From positions 310,001-374,000 of the forward strand of contig NZ_WKLH01000003.1 of the NCBI RefSeq assembly GCF_010882175.1: DNA of 64,000 bases. Reading direction: 5' to 3'. A program made the translations under genes and the position numbers. The notes under the pieces were generated by a model, which was not told where the DNA came from, searched no databases, and saw only the letters and a list, made by a program, of their open reading frames with translations. This DNA is from Mangrovibacterium lignilyticum (GTDB taxonomy: Bacteria > Bacteroidota > Bacteroidia > Bacteroidales > Prolixibacteraceae). This document shows, one piece after another, positions 53,051 through 62,612 of the stretch (position 1 is its first letter; every line of letters starts with the position of its first letter).

Positions 53051-56000
53051 TTATTCTTCTATTTCGGCTTTGTCACGCAAGCTGTCTTCCGGTAACATGC
53101 CCAACAGTTTTTTCACGCGGTAGTTAATGCGAATCGTCAGCATGTACATGACCGGCGAAATAATCAGCGTCAGGAAGGTTGCGAAAGTGAGCCCGAAAAT
53201 AACGGTCCACGACATTGGTCCCCAGAAAGCTACGGTCTCGCCACCGACTGAGAAATCGGGTTTGAAATCGGTAAACAAGGTGAAGAAGTCGAAATTGAGG
53301 CCTACAGCCAACGGAATCAATCCGAGTACTGTTGTAATTGCCGTGAGCAACACCGGGCGTAGCCTGGTTTTTCCGGCATGCACGATACACTCCACTTCAT
53401 CATGAATACTCAGGAAGGCTTTTTCTGAAAGTCCGAGTTCTTCGCGCCTCCGTTTGCGCAGTAAGTCGATGTAATCGACCAGCACAATCCCGTTGTTTAC
53501 GACGATTCCTGCCAGCGAAATAATTCCGATTCCGGTCATGATCACCACGAATTCCATGTGGAAGATACCCAGGCCAAGGAATACCCCAATGGTACTGAAG
53601 AGTACGGTCGTCATAATGATCAATGGCCGGATGAAAGAGTTGAACTGCGTAACCAGGATCAAGGTAATCGACGCCAGTGCAATCAACAGAGCCATGATCA
53701 GGAAGTTGCTGCTTTCGGCCTGCTCTTCCTGCTCCCCGGTAAACTTCAGCGTGTACCCGCGGGGAAGTTCATAATTGCTCAATACCTGGCGGATTCGGGC
53801 GTTAATTTCGTTGGCATTGTAGCCTTCGAGCACATTCGACGAAACGGTGATTGTCCGTTTGTTGTTGATTCGGTTGATCTTGTCGTAAGTTGTCGAATAT
53901 TCGAAAGATGCTACAGCAGAGATCGGAATTTTGTTGCCTTCAGAAATAATTTTCTGGTTCATCAGGGTCGATACGTCATTGCGGTATTTTTCGTCGAGAC
54001 GAATGAAGATGTCGTATTCATCCTCGCCATCTTTATAGTCGCCCACATCGTAGCCGTAAAGCGCATGACGAAGTGCCAGGCCAATTTGGCTGGTCGACAG
54101 TTCGTATAGCCGTGCTTTCTCCCGGTTGATTTTGACAAGCATTTCCGGTTGACTGGTGTTGATGTCTAATTTCAGTCCTTCAATGCCAGGGATGCGGTCA
54201 GCATCGATCTGTTGAATCACTTCGTCCGTAATTTTCAGCAGTTGGTCAAACTTGTCACCGCTCACCTCAATGTTAATTGGCGCGCCAACCGGTGGACCGT
54301 CATCTTGCTTTTCAACATAGACTTTGGCGCCGACAAAGCCTTTCAGGTTTTTCGACAAAAGTGCCATGATATCAGTGGTGTTGATGCCATGACGAAGTTT
54401 AAATTCTTCAAATGAAATCGAGATCAGTGATTTGTTCGGGCTTGAGCTTGAAGAGCTTTCAAACATGGTGCCTTTGCCGCTACCCACATTTGTGGTCACC
54501 GATTTCACGATATCCTGGTACGGTTCGAGCGTCTCCTTTACAATTTCCTCAACCTTCCGGGTCAGCTGATCTGTCTTTTCAATGGATGAACCCAAGGGTA
54601 ACTCGGAGGTCACAAAAATGGTTTGCGGTTCGGTTGAAGGGAAGAAGACGAGTTCGGGATTGGTTGTGTAATAGAAGCCGATTGACAGGAACATCAGCAA
54701 GACTGTTCCCGTGAAATACACCAGTGGTTTCTTTCCGGTGATGGCAAATTTGAGTTGTTTTTCGTAGAAGTTTTCGAGCCATACCAGGAATTTATTCTGA
54801 AACCAGCGCGCCAGTCCCCTCAGGGCGATGGCGTTCAGGATCATCAGCAGGGCAACTAAAGCCAGTATGTTGGCGAACCAAAATACGCGCAAAAAGTAAA
54901 ATGGAAGTGAAAGAAGCACGATGATTCCGGCATTGCGCAGAATTCGTTTAACGTTGGCTTTGCGGTCAATATCTTCAATTTTCATGAAGCCTGCGATGAA
55001 GGGAGGAGTTAGCACCAAAGCGACAAACAAAGAGGAAGCCAGTACGATGATCAGCGTTTCGGGCAGGATCTTCATGAATTCACCCATAATTCCTTCCCAG
55101 AAAATAAGGGGAAAGAAGGCGGCCAGCGTCGTTAAGGTGGAGGAGATAATGGGGAAGGCAATTTCACTTACACCTCGTTTCGTTGCGGTTAATGCAGAGT
55201 AGCCTTGCGAGTGCAGGCGGTAGACGTTTTCAACAACAACAATCGAGTTGTCGACCAACATCCCCAAAGCCAAAATCAGACTGAACAGAACCATGTTGTT
55301 CAGCGAAATCCCCATTTGCTGAAGGATAACGAACGACAGGAACATGGACATGGGGATAGAAAGTCCCGAAAACAACGCATTTCGGAAACCAAGGAACAGG
55401 AACAAGACGAAAATTACGAGCAGCATCCCCAAAATGATACTGTTCTCCAGGTTGGCAATCTGGTTGCGGATGTACAAGGAGTTGTCGTCAGTAATCCGCA
55501 CATCGAGGTTGGCAGGCAAATAGCCGCTTTTTTGATGTTCCTTGATTAGTTCGCTTACTTTATCGGTAGCTGCCAGGATGTTTTCACCACTTTTTTTCGT
55601 GATCGAAAGCGTCACAACCGGCTTTTCATCCAGCCGCGATTCGGTCGATCGCTCTTTGTAACCATCAACGACATTGGCGACGTCGCGGATGTAAACCGGT
55701 TTGCCGCTATTCACCTTGATGATGGTGTTGGCAATCTGGTTCATGTTGGTATAATCGGCCTGTGTGCGAATGACCCGCCGAATTTCGTCCGATGTAAATT
55801 CACCGGCACCCATGGTCAGGTTTTCCATTTGGATGGCTGTGGCTACATCCTGAAAAGTCAGTCCGCTGGCTTCCAGTTTGTAGGGGTCAACATTGATCTG
55901 AATTTCACGCTCATCCACCCCTTTCAGGGTAGCTTCCGAAATTTCGTTTAGTCCTTCAAATTCATCCTGTAAGGTTTCGGCGAATTTTCGAAGGTCGCGC

Positions 56001-56503
56001 AAGCTGAAGTCTCCACTTAAGTTGACGTTCATGATCGGGAAGGCTGAAAAATCGAGATCTTGTACCAATGGTTCAATATCTAAATCGTTGGGTAGTTCCG
56101 TTTTCGATTTATCGACGCGGTCCTTTACATCCTGCAGTGCTTGTTTAACTTCCACACCGGTATTAAATTCCACGATGATAATACTGACATCCTGGTACGA
56201 TGCCGACGAGACTTTCTTCACACCTTGCAAACCTTTGAGTTCTTTCTCAATGGGGCGGGTAATAAAGTTTTCAATATCGACCGGCGAATTACCGGGGTAT
56301 ATCGTCTGTACAAAAATGGTAGGAATCACGATCTCGGGGAAGAGTTCGCGAGGCATTTTGTTGTAGGAAAATATGCCGGCAAATACCAAAAGGGCAGTAA
56401 GAATATAAACCGTGGTTTTGTTCTTAATGGCCAGGTAGGTCGGCTTAAATTTCCGGGTGATATGCTGACTGTTGTCAGCTTGTTTTTCCTTATCCTTAGA
56501 CAT
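53051..56503 (-). CDS. RND efflux pump, inner membrane transporter (HAE1/AcrB type)
   Basis: From ATG 56503 the protein has 1150 residues. It shows the RND plan: first helix, large periplasmic loop (IQTIYPGNSPVDIENFITRPIEKEL), helices 2-6 with LALGMLVDNSIVVVENVYR (the charged helix 4 motif), then a second half of the same design (NNGIVLVDYIDLLRKRRREE). An extra cytoplasmic and helical insert around residues 520-580 is longer than in AcrB. It is the last gene of tetR-tolC-MFP-RND. The substrate is unknown. A TTG five codons upstream is the alternative start. Confidence 0.96.
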   Translation of the reverse strand: MSKDKEKQADNSQHITRKFKPTYLAIKNKTTVYILTALLVFAGIFSYNKMPRELFPEIVIPTIFVQTIYPGNSPVDIENFITRPIEKELKGLQGVKKVSSASYQDVSIIIVEFNTGVEVKQALQDVKDRVDKSKTELPNDLDIEPLVQDLDFSAFPIMNVNLSGDFSLRDLRKFAETLQDEFEGLNEISEATLKGVDEREIQINVDPYKLEASGLTFQDVATAIQMENLTMGAGEFTSDEIRRVIRTQADYTNMNQIANTIIKVNSGKPVYIRDVANVVDGYKERSTESRLDEKPVVTLSITKKSGENILAATDKVSELIKEHQKSGYLPANLDVRITDDNSLYIRNQIANLENSIILGMLLVIFVLFLFLGFRNALFSGLSIPMSMFLSFVILQQMGISLNNMVLFSLILALGMLVDNSIVVVENVYRLHSQGYSALTATKRGVSEIAFPIISSTLTTLAAFFPLIFWEGIMGEFMKILPETLIIVLASSLFVALVLTPPFIAGFMKIEDIDRKANVKRILRNAGIIVLLSLPFYFLRVFWFANILALVALLMILNAIALRGLARWFQNKFLVWLENFYEKQLKFAITGKKPLVYFTGTVLLMFLSIGFYYTTNPELVFFPSTEPQTIFVTSELPLGSSIEKTDQLTRKVEEIVKETLEPYQDIVKSVTTNVGSGKGTMFESSSSSSPNKSLISISFEEFKLRHGINTTDIMALLSKNLKGFVGAKVYVEKQDDGPPVGAPINIEVSGDKFDQLLKITDEVIQQIDADRIPGIEGLKLDINTSQPEMLVKINREKARLYELSTSQIGLALRHALYGYDVGDYKDGEDEYDIFIRLDEKYRNDVSTLMNQKIISEGNKIPISAVASFEYSTTYDKINRINNKRTITVSSNVLEGYNANEINARIRQVLSNYELPRGYTLKFTGEQEEQAESSNFLIMALLIALASITLILVTQFNSFIRPLIIMTTVLFSTIGVFLGLGIFHMEFVVIMTGIGIISLAGIVVNNGIVLVDYIDLLRKRRREELGLSEKAFLSIHDEVECIVHAGKTRLRPVLLTAITTVLGLIPLAVGLNFDFFTLFTDFKPDFSVGGETVAFWGPMSWTVIFGLTFATFLTLIISPVMYMLTIRINYRVKKLLGMLPEDSLRDKAEIEE

Positions 56504-56541
56504 ATGCTGAGATTTCAAGATTGAATCAGGTTGATAAATGC

Positions 56542-57666
56542 TTAGTATTTTACAGGAGTGCCGTCAATGACCTGATCAAATCCTTCAGAGATAACCAGCA
56601 TTCCTGCTGCGATTCCTTCGGTAATTTCAGTCATGTTGTTGTTTGAAACACCAGTCTTGATGTACACTTTTTTCGCTTTTTTCACGTCTTGCGAATCGTC
56701 AACAACAAAAGTGTATTCTCCTTTAAAGTCATGTTTCACTAAAAGCGAAGGCATAACAATGGCTGAATCGGCCACATAGTCCCGGATTTTCAGAATCGAG
56801 ATCATGTTGGGTTTAATCAGGTTATCCTTATTGTCTACATTGAGGCGAACACGAAAGGTGCGGTTGTTGGGATCGATGTAGTTTCCAATCTGATCGATCT
56901 TTGAGGTGAGTTGACGGTCGATAGCCGGAAATTCAACCACGACGTTTTCTTTTTTGTCGACCTTGGTCAGATAGGTTTCAGCAATGTCGCCGTAGATTTT
57001 TATTTTGTTGATGTTGACAACCCGGGCAAAAGGGATCTGTGGTCCTGCAATCTCGCCATTCTTCAGGAAGATCATATCAACAGTTCCGTCAACAGGAGAT
57101 TTGACCTGAGCCATGTCTTTTTGTGCCAGCAGGCTTTCCAAACGACGTTCCATCGACTCCTTATTACTTTTCGCCTGAATGAATTGAATCTCGGAACCAA
57201 TTTTCTGATCCCACAGGTTCTTTTGACGATCGAAAGTGGTTTGTGCGAGCTCCAGACTGATTTTGGCCTCTTCAATGTTTTGTTCCAACATGTCTGTATT
57301 TAGCGATGCCAGTTTCGTGCCTTTCGTGACGAACTGTCCTTCTTTCACCAGTATTTCAGTGATAATTCCGCTACCTTCCGGGCTAACATTAACTTCCTGA
57401 TCAGCTTCAACTTTTCCGGTAACTTCGATAAAGTGTTCGAAAAGTTGCTGCTGCGCTGTAGTGGTTTTTATGTTGATGTACTCAATGTCACGATCGGCAT
57501 CCAATTCATCTTCCAGTTGCGTGATTTCTATTTCCAGCTGTTGTTTTTGTTGTTTCAACTCAGACAATTGCTTGCGTTTGGCTTCGGGGCTGTTGTCAAC
57601 TGTTCCGGAGCAGGAAGCCATAAGCAGGCTGATTCCGGCAATAAACAGCAGGTTAATGTTTTTCAT
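56542..57666 (-). CDS. RND efflux periplasmic adaptor, lipoprotein
   Basis: The best start is ATG 57666, which gives 374 residues beginning MKNINLLFIAGISLLMASC, a clean lipobox. ATG 57690 and TTG 57705 lie upstream in frame. A coiled-coil hairpin (about residues 25-60 and 120-170) and lipoyl and barrel domains (VKEGQFVTKGTKLASLN, KSPVDGTVDMIFLKNGE) are visible. It joins the TolC-type channel and RND pump, with gaps of 28 and 38 bp to its neighbours. Confidence 0.92.
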   Translation of the reverse strand: MKNINLLFIAGISLLMASCSGTVDNSPEAKRKQLSELKQQKQQLEIEITQLEDELDADRDIEYINIKTTTAQQQLFEHFIEVTGKVEADQEVNVSPEGSGIITEILVKEGQFVTKGTKLASLNTDMLEQNIEEAKISLELAQTTFDRQKNLWDQKIGSEIQFIQAKSNKESMERRLESLLAQKDMAQVKSPVDGTVDMIFLKNGEIAGPQIPFARVVNINKIKIYGDIAETYLTKVDKKENVVVEFPAIDRQLTSKIDQIGNYIDPNNRTFRVRLNVDNKDNLIKPNMISILKIRDYVADSAIVMPSLLVKHDFKGEYTFVVDDSQDVKKAKKVYIKTGVSNNNMTEITEGIAAGMLVISEGFDQVIDGTPVKY

Positions 57667-57694
57667 GGTGTAAGATGTATTTGTTTTCATGTTT

Positions 57695-59038
57695 CTAATT
57701 TCCAATAGCAGTGTCTAAATTAATTTTAGCATTAAAGAGTTGCATGGCTGAAGCAACCCAGTCTGATTGTGCAGTGATGAATTGACTTTCGGTAACTGCC
57801 AGATCGGAGCTGGTTATAATTCCGTTAGCATATTTAATTTTGGACTTTTCGAAGATCCTTTCGGCCAGTTCTTTATTGTCGGCAGTGTTGACAAATTGGT
57901 CAACAGCGCTTTCCAGGTCTGCAACTGCCGTGAGGTATTCCATTTGCAATGATTGAGCAGCCTGGAGCTGATCATTTTCTGCCTTTTCCAGTTCGAAGCG
58001 GGCTTGTTTCACTTTAGCCATTCTCATGCCGGAAGAAAAGATCGGGACAGAAATATTGAGTCCCCACATAGAGGATGGGAACCAGGGAACGTTACTTTTG
58101 AACAGGTTCCAGCTGTTTCCGTAAGCGGTCTTGTTATAAGTATAAAATGCGCTGACTGTTGGCATATAAGCCGATTGTTCCAATTTCAACAATTTGTCCT
58201 GGCTTAGTCTTTGCGAATCCAGTAAGCGGTAGTCGATGTGATTGGTGTAGTCGAAAACAGTTGTGTCTTCTTTTTCCAATAGAAGCGGATTCAGGAAAGT
58301 GGCGATATCGTCAGTCAACCCAATCGGCGTATTGACATCAACGCCCATCGTGTATTTTAAAACCATTTCGGCAACCCGAATTTCGCGTTCCGCTTTGATA
58401 ATTGCGTTTTGCGAATTTTGAACAATCAATTTAAACTGCTCGACATCCTGCTCTTCAACCAAACCATTTTCAAACATCGCTTTTGTGTCAGCATATTGTT
58501 TCTCGTTATTAGCCAGGTTTTCCGATAGAATGCTCGAATTTTCATGGGCAACCATGGCGCCGTAATACGCCTGTTCAACCGCATGTAGTATTTCTATTTC
58601 TGTTTTCTCTTTAGCCTGATCTGACAGTTGCAGATAAAGCTTTGCTGAGCTCACCCCGACAATGTAAGATCCGTCGAATATCTTTTGATCAACGGTGAAG
58701 CCGAAGTCGGAGTTGAATTTTTGTCCGAAAGTAACTTCAATGTAGTCACCGGATTCACCGCCGACAAAATCAGCCGGGATTAGCTGAACAGGTAAGTTCA
58801 GGTAATTGGTGTAGTGCGCCGATCCCGAAACCTGCGGAAGACCCGAGGCAATGGTTTCCCATACTTTTTTCTTCGCTGACTCAACGTCGAGCGAACTGTT
58901 GCGAATCGTATAGGAGTTTTGCCTGGCATATTCCTTCGCTTCGAACAGCGAGAACCTGAGTGTGTCCTGCGCCGACGCTGCTCCCGCCGTGATGAGTAAA
59001 ATGGCAATCAAAAGAGATTGTCGAACTCTAGTTTTCAT
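57695..59038 (-). CDS. TolC family outer membrane efflux protein
   Basis: The 447-residue protein has a signal peptide ending near GAASA. Two repeats of long helices and short strands are typical of TolC (SYTIRNSSLDVESAKKKVWETIASGLPQVSGSA at the start). It is the outer membrane exit channel of the operon. Its start overlaps the end of the tetR-type gene by 11 bp. Confidence 0.93.
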   Translation of the reverse strand: MKTRVRQSLLIAILLITAGAASAQDTLRFSLFEAKEYARQNSYTIRNSSLDVESAKKKVWETIASGLPQVSGSAHYTNYLNLPVQLIPADFVGGESGDYIEVTFGQKFNSDFGFTVDQKIFDGSYIVGVSSAKLYLQLSDQAKEKTEIEILHAVEQAYYGAMVAHENSSILSENLANNEKQYADTKAMFENGLVEEQDVEQFKLIVQNSQNAIIKAEREIRVAEMVLKYTMGVDVNTPIGLTDDIATFLNPLLLEKEDTTVFDYTNHIDYRLLDSQRLSQDKLLKLEQSAYMPTVSAFYTYNKTAYGNSWNLFKSNVPWFPSSMWGLNISVPIFSSGMRMAKVKQARFELEKAENDQLQAAQSLQMEYLTAVADLESAVDQFVNTADNKELAERIFEKSKIKYANGIITSSDLAVTESQFITAQSDWVASAMQLFNAKINLDTAIGN

Positions 59039-59654
59039 TTTGAATGTTGTTTAATTGTTGTTTGTAGTATTTCAGTCCGTATTCTGTGCAAATAGCATGA
59101 AATTGATAATCAATTACTTTATCGAAAAGGTCAATGCTGTGTATCTCTTCTTCCGAAAATAAACCCAAATCAGGGTTGAATAGAAACAAGAAACGTCCAA
59201 CAGCCAGGCGCGCCACAAAATGAGCGTCAATTTCTTCCCTGAAAATGCCCTCTTCTTTGCCTTGTTTAATCAATGCCAGGTTGTCCTCATAGATCTTACC
59301 GCGTTTAAATTGTTGGATCTTTTCATTGATTTTTGGGTAAAACCGGCGAAGGTCATGCTCAAGGTTATTTTGAAGCAATTTGTTCAGGTTGAGCATGTGT
59401 GCCCTGATTTTGATCACTTTGTCGATCGCATTTAGTCCGTCGTATTCCAGGAGGTTGAACTTTGGATTACAGACAAAGAACCTGTCTGTGAATTGATCAA
59501 TCAGTGTCTCTTTATCCTTGAAATTTTGGTAAAGCGTTTTTTTTGAGATACCTACTTCATTGGCGATATCGTCCATTGTAACACTCTTTATTCCGTATTT
59601 GAAGAATAAATCAGCTGCTTTTTCAAGAATCAATTCTCTTTTTTCGTCAATCAT
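59028..59654 (-). CDS. TetR/AcrR family regulator of the efflux operon
   Basis: From ATG 59654 the protein has 208 residues. The longer frame crosses the -7 box, so it is rejected. The DNA-binding head has AADLFFKYGIKSVTMDDIANEVGISKKTLYQNFKDKETLI (about residues 12-51), the classic TetR helix-turn-helix. The ligand domain is not related to any I know. It overlaps tolC by 11 bp and leads the operon, so it most likely represses its own transcript, including the pump genes. Confidence 0.92.
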   Translation of the reverse strand: MIDEKRELILEKAADLFFKYGIKSVTMDDIANEVGISKKTLYQNFKDKETLIDQFTDRFFVCNPKFNLLEYDGLNAIDKVIKIRAHMLNLNKLLQNNLEHDLRRFYPKINEKIQQFKRGKIYEDNLALIKQGKEEGIFREEIDAHFVARLAVGRFLFLFNPDLGLFSEEEIHSIDLFDKVIDYQFHAICTEYGLKYYKQQLNNIQNEN

Positions 59655-59659
59655 AGCTG

Positions 59660-59667
59660 CAAATATA
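59660..59667 (-). promoter_or_regulatory. -7 box of the tetR-led efflux operon
   Basis: The minus strand reads TATATTTG, an exact TAnnTTTG, a few bases before the ATG at 59654; the leader is nearly absent. Confidence 0.6.
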
Positions 59668-59682
59668 GGAGCAAATTTCGAT

Positions 59683-59716
59683 TTTGGAAACTCCAAGAAC
59701 GTTAAAAGTTTCCAAA
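59683..59716. promoter_or_regulatory. inverted repeat over the efflux operon promoter, candidate TetR operator
   Basis: TTTGGAAACT (59683-59692) and AGTTTCCAAA (59707-59716) are perfect inverted 10-mers with a 14-bp spacer. They cover the -33 side of the -7 box at 59660-59667. A smaller TTGGA-AAC-TCCAA palindrome sits in the left half. The location fits autorepression by the adjacent TetR-type protein. Confidence 0.65.
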
Positions 59717-59860
59717 GTTTTTGTAAATTTTATGTTCGTGTACTTGTTCGAATCCGAAAGCAAACTTAGGTTGATTTAGCTGTTGAATACGTGCATGAAT
59801 CGGCTAACGACGAAATAAATCGAGGAGAGAAAGAAATGTGGTGGTTTAAGGATTTTGTTC

Positions 59861-60532
59861 CTAAACGAGGGAGGATAGTAAGAATTCAGCAATCTTAAGG
59901 TCTGACGGCTGAGTAATCTTGATATTTTCCGGATTTCCTTCGACCAGGTTAATGGTTACACCCATGGCTTCGCATACCGAAGCATCATCGGTAAAAAATG
60001 AAGATTCCTCCTGCTCGAATGCCTGTTTGATCAGATCGATTTTGAACGTTTGGGGCGTTTGCACCAGGCGGAAGTTATTTCTGTCAGCGTGTTTACTGCC
60101 CGTCGTCGAAATTTCACGGATCGATTCAATGACCGGAGTAACCGGCAATGCATTTCCTGATTTTAGGGCTGTCTTCTCACAATTGGAAATTGTTTGGTTG
60201 GAAACCAGGGGCCGAACGCCGTCGTGGATAAACACAATACCACTATTCGGTAGCTTGTTGAGTCCGTTTTTCACGGATTGGAAACGCGTGTTTCCCCCCG
60301 CAGTAAGTTTATGCGGAATGGAAAAATGATGTTGAGTGCAAAGGTTCTCCCAATACGAAAATTGGGCTTCCGGCAGAACTAAGCATATCTGGATGCTATC
60401 GTCGTAGTTTTTAAAGCGTTCAATCGTATGCATGAGTGTCGGTTTCCCATTCAATAAAAGAAATTGTTTCGGAATATCGGAGCCCATTCGTGAGCCGCTT
60501 CCACCGGCAACTATTAATGCAAACTTTTCCAT
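59861..60532 (-). CDS. ispD: 2-C-methyl-D-erythritol 4-phosphate cytidylyltransferase
   Basis: From ATG 60532 the enzyme has 223 residues and begins MEKFALIVAGGSGSRMGSDIPKQF, the nucleotide-binding signature. VFIHDGVRPLVS and TPQTFKIDLI follow. It is the third step of the MEP isoprenoid pathway. The longer frame adds a hydrophobic tail from the intergenic region and is rejected. Divergent from the DUF2461 gene. Confidence 0.95.
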   Translation of the reverse strand: MEKFALIVAGGSGSRMGSDIPKQFLLLNGKPTLMHTIERFKNYDDSIQICLVLPEAQFSYWENLCTQHHFSIPHKLTAGGNTRFQSVKNGLNKLPNSGIVFIHDGVRPLVSNQTISNCEKTALKSGNALPVTPVIESIREISTTGSKHADRNNFRLVQTPQTFKIDLIKQAFEQEESSFFTDDASVCEAMGVTINLVEGNPENIKITQPSDLKIAEFLLSSLV

Positions 60533-60616
60533 CGTTGTAAATGTTGCAAGCAAAAATAGCAATACATTTAGAGTTCGCTTCACGATTGCTGAATTAAAAT
60601 AAATACAAACAAGAAC

Positions 60617-61276
60617 ATGCAAACACTACTTCAATTTTTAAAAGAGCTTAAGCAGAACAATAACAAGGAGTGGTTCAATGATCACCGGAAGGAATACGAA
60701 ACGGCGAAAGAGCAGATGCTTTTCTTTACTGATCTTATGATTCAGGAGCTTCGAAAGATTGACTCGGATATTCCGGCCTTGAGCCCGAAAGATTGTCTTT
60801 TCCGAATTTTTAGAGATGTTCGTTTTTCCAAAGATAAGAGCCCTTATAAAACTAACATGGGAAGTTTTATCGCTCCCGGAGGGCGTAAAAGTGAGCTGGC
60901 CGGGTATTACGTTCATTTCGAACCGGGAGCTTCTTTCATTGGAGGCGGGGTTTGGTGTCCTGGGCCTGAAATACTTCGGTCGATTCGTTTGGAAATATAT
61001 AATCATCCGGAGAGTTTCAAAGAAGTGTTGTATGATGAGGACTTTAGGCGTGTGTTTCCGGAGGTGATGGGCGAAAAGTTGAAAACAGCACCGAAAGGGT
61101 TTGATAAGGAGTTTGAAGACATCGCTCTTCTTCGCTATAAATCGTATGCCTTCGGCTGTTCGTTGTCGGACGAACAGGTTTTGTCGGCCGATTTAATTGA
61201 TGAAACTGTTGAGGTGTTTCGCCAGCTGAGCCATATGAACCGATTCTTGAATGATGTCATCGGAAAAAAGAAGTGA
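60617..61276 (+). CDS. DUF2461 family protein
   Basis: The 219-residue protein opens with LLQFLKELKQNNNKEWFNDHRKEYE, the DUF2461 start, then IFRDVRFSKDKSPYKTNMG, the most conserved segment, and GGGVWCPGPEIL. It is cytosolic and of unknown function. Some relatives are described as toxin-system-like, but nothing here indicates a partner gene. It is monocistronic. Confidence 0.92.
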   Translation: MQTLLQFLKELKQNNNKEWFNDHRKEYETAKEQMLFFTDLMIQELRKIDSDIPALSPKDCLFRIFRDVRFSKDKSPYKTNMGSFIAPGGRKSELAGYYVHFEPGASFIGGGVWCPGPEILRSIRLEIYNHPESFKEVLYDEDFRRVFPEVMGEKLKTAPKGFDKEFEDIALLRYKSYAFGCSLSDEQVLSADLIDETVEVFRQLSHMNRFLNDVIGKKK

Positions 61277-61442
61277 AAAAAGGTGGTGAACAATAAAAAA
61301 AGACCCGTTCATCATGTGAAATGGACAAAAAGAGGGGTCAAAAGCATTCGTTCATGATATTTTTGGGAGGGAAGGGTTACAAAATCTGAGATCTGCGTAT
61401 TAACAAGTAGATTAGTTTCTTCCCAATCAACCCATTTTCATA

Positions 61443-61477
61443 GAAAAGCCGGAAAAGTAATTTTCCCGGCTTTTTTT
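61443..61477. terminator. bidirectional terminator, end of asd
   Basis: GAAAAGCCGG plus AAAA (61443-61456) pairs with TTTTCCCGGCTTTT (61461-61474) with one bulge, followed by T residues. It lies 28 bp after the asd stop and also faces the DUF2461 gene. Confidence 0.8.
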
Positions 61478-61501
61478 CTGTTATATGGTTTTCTGGTTAT
61501 G

Positions 61502-62512
61502 CTATTTCACTTCACCATTTTTGATGAGCCATTCCGCAATTTGAACCGCGTTCAGGGCAGCACCTTTTTTGATTTGATCACCCACGCACCAAAAAGTTAA
61601 ACCTTTGGGGTTGGTGATGTCTTTCCGCAGGCGTCCTACATAAACATCATCCTTGCCGGCAACAAACAATGGCATTGGGTATTCATTTCTTTGCGGCGCG
61701 TCAATTACGGTCAACCCTTCAAATTGGCTGAATGCTTCGCGCACTTGTTCCACGCTCAAGGCTTCTTCTGTTTCCAGCCAAATCGCTTCAGAGTGAGAAC
61801 GGGCTACGGGTACACGCACACAAGTTGCACTAACTTCGGCATCGGTGTGCATAATTTTTTTGGTTTCCCAGTTCATTTTCATTTCCTCCTTGGTATAATC
61901 GTTATCCAGGAAAACATCGATGTGAGGAATGATATTCATCGCCAATTGATGAGAGAACTTGCTCACAGTCGCTTCGTCACCGTTCGCAATTTGGCGGGTT
62001 TGCTCTTCAAGCTCGGCAATACCTTGAGCACCGGCACCACTGGCTGCCTGGTATGTTGCTACTTGTACCTTGGTGATTTTAGATAAATCGTTGATCGGTT
62101 TCAGTGCAACCACCATCTGGATCGTTGAGCAGTTCGGATTAGCAATAATGTTGCGGGGACGCACCAAAGCATCTTCCGGGTTAACTTCAGGAACAACCAA
62201 AGGCACGTCGTTATCGTAACGGAATGCACTGGAGTTATCAATCATGATCGCCCCGTATTTTGTGATGGTTTCAGCATAGTCTTTCGAAATTGAGCCACCA
62301 GCCGACGTCAGTGCAATATCAATACCTTTAAAATCGTCATTGTGCTTCAGTTCTTTAACAGTTAGCTTTTTGCCTTTGAATTCATATTCTTTTCCGGCAC
62401 TTCTTGCTGAACCAAATAAAACCAACTCATCGAGCGGAAAGTTTCTTTCGACCAATACTTTCAGGAATTCCTGGCCAACCGCTCCACTTGCACCAACAAT
62501 GGCAACTTTCAT
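61502..62512 (-). CDS. asd: aspartate-semialdehyde dehydrogenase
   Basis: The 336-residue enzyme has [18 protein letters not shown] (NADP-binding loop), [21 protein letters not shown] with the catalytic cysteine, and the active-site histidine region [15 protein letters not shown]. It makes the semialdehyde for Lys, Thr, Met and cell wall diaminopimelate, using the product of the aspartate kinase at 20763-22010. It is monocistronic. Confidence 0.97.
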   Translation of the reverse strand: MKVAIVGASGAVGQEFLKVLVERNFPLDELVLFGSARSAGKEYEFKGKKLTVKELKHNDDFKGIDIALTSAGGSISKDYAETITKYGAIMIDNSSAFRYDNDVPLVVPEVNPEDALVRPRNIIANPNCSTIQMVVALKPINDLSKITKVQVATYQAASGAGAQGIAELEEQTRQIANGDEATVSKFSHQLAMNIIPHIDVFLDNDYTKEEMKMNWETKKIMHTDAEVSATCVRVPVARSHSEAIWLETEEALSVEQVREAFSQFEGLTVIDAPQRNEYPMPLFVAGKDDVYVGRLRKDITNPKGLTFWCVGDQIKKGAALNAVQIAEWLIKNGEVK

Positions 62513-62612
62513 AATTTCAAAAATTTTGTTAACTTAATTGATCAATTGTCAGTTAATTCTGACGTTATATAAAGGCCCCAAAATTAGTTGTTTACTTTTA
62601 AATTCTAAGCCG

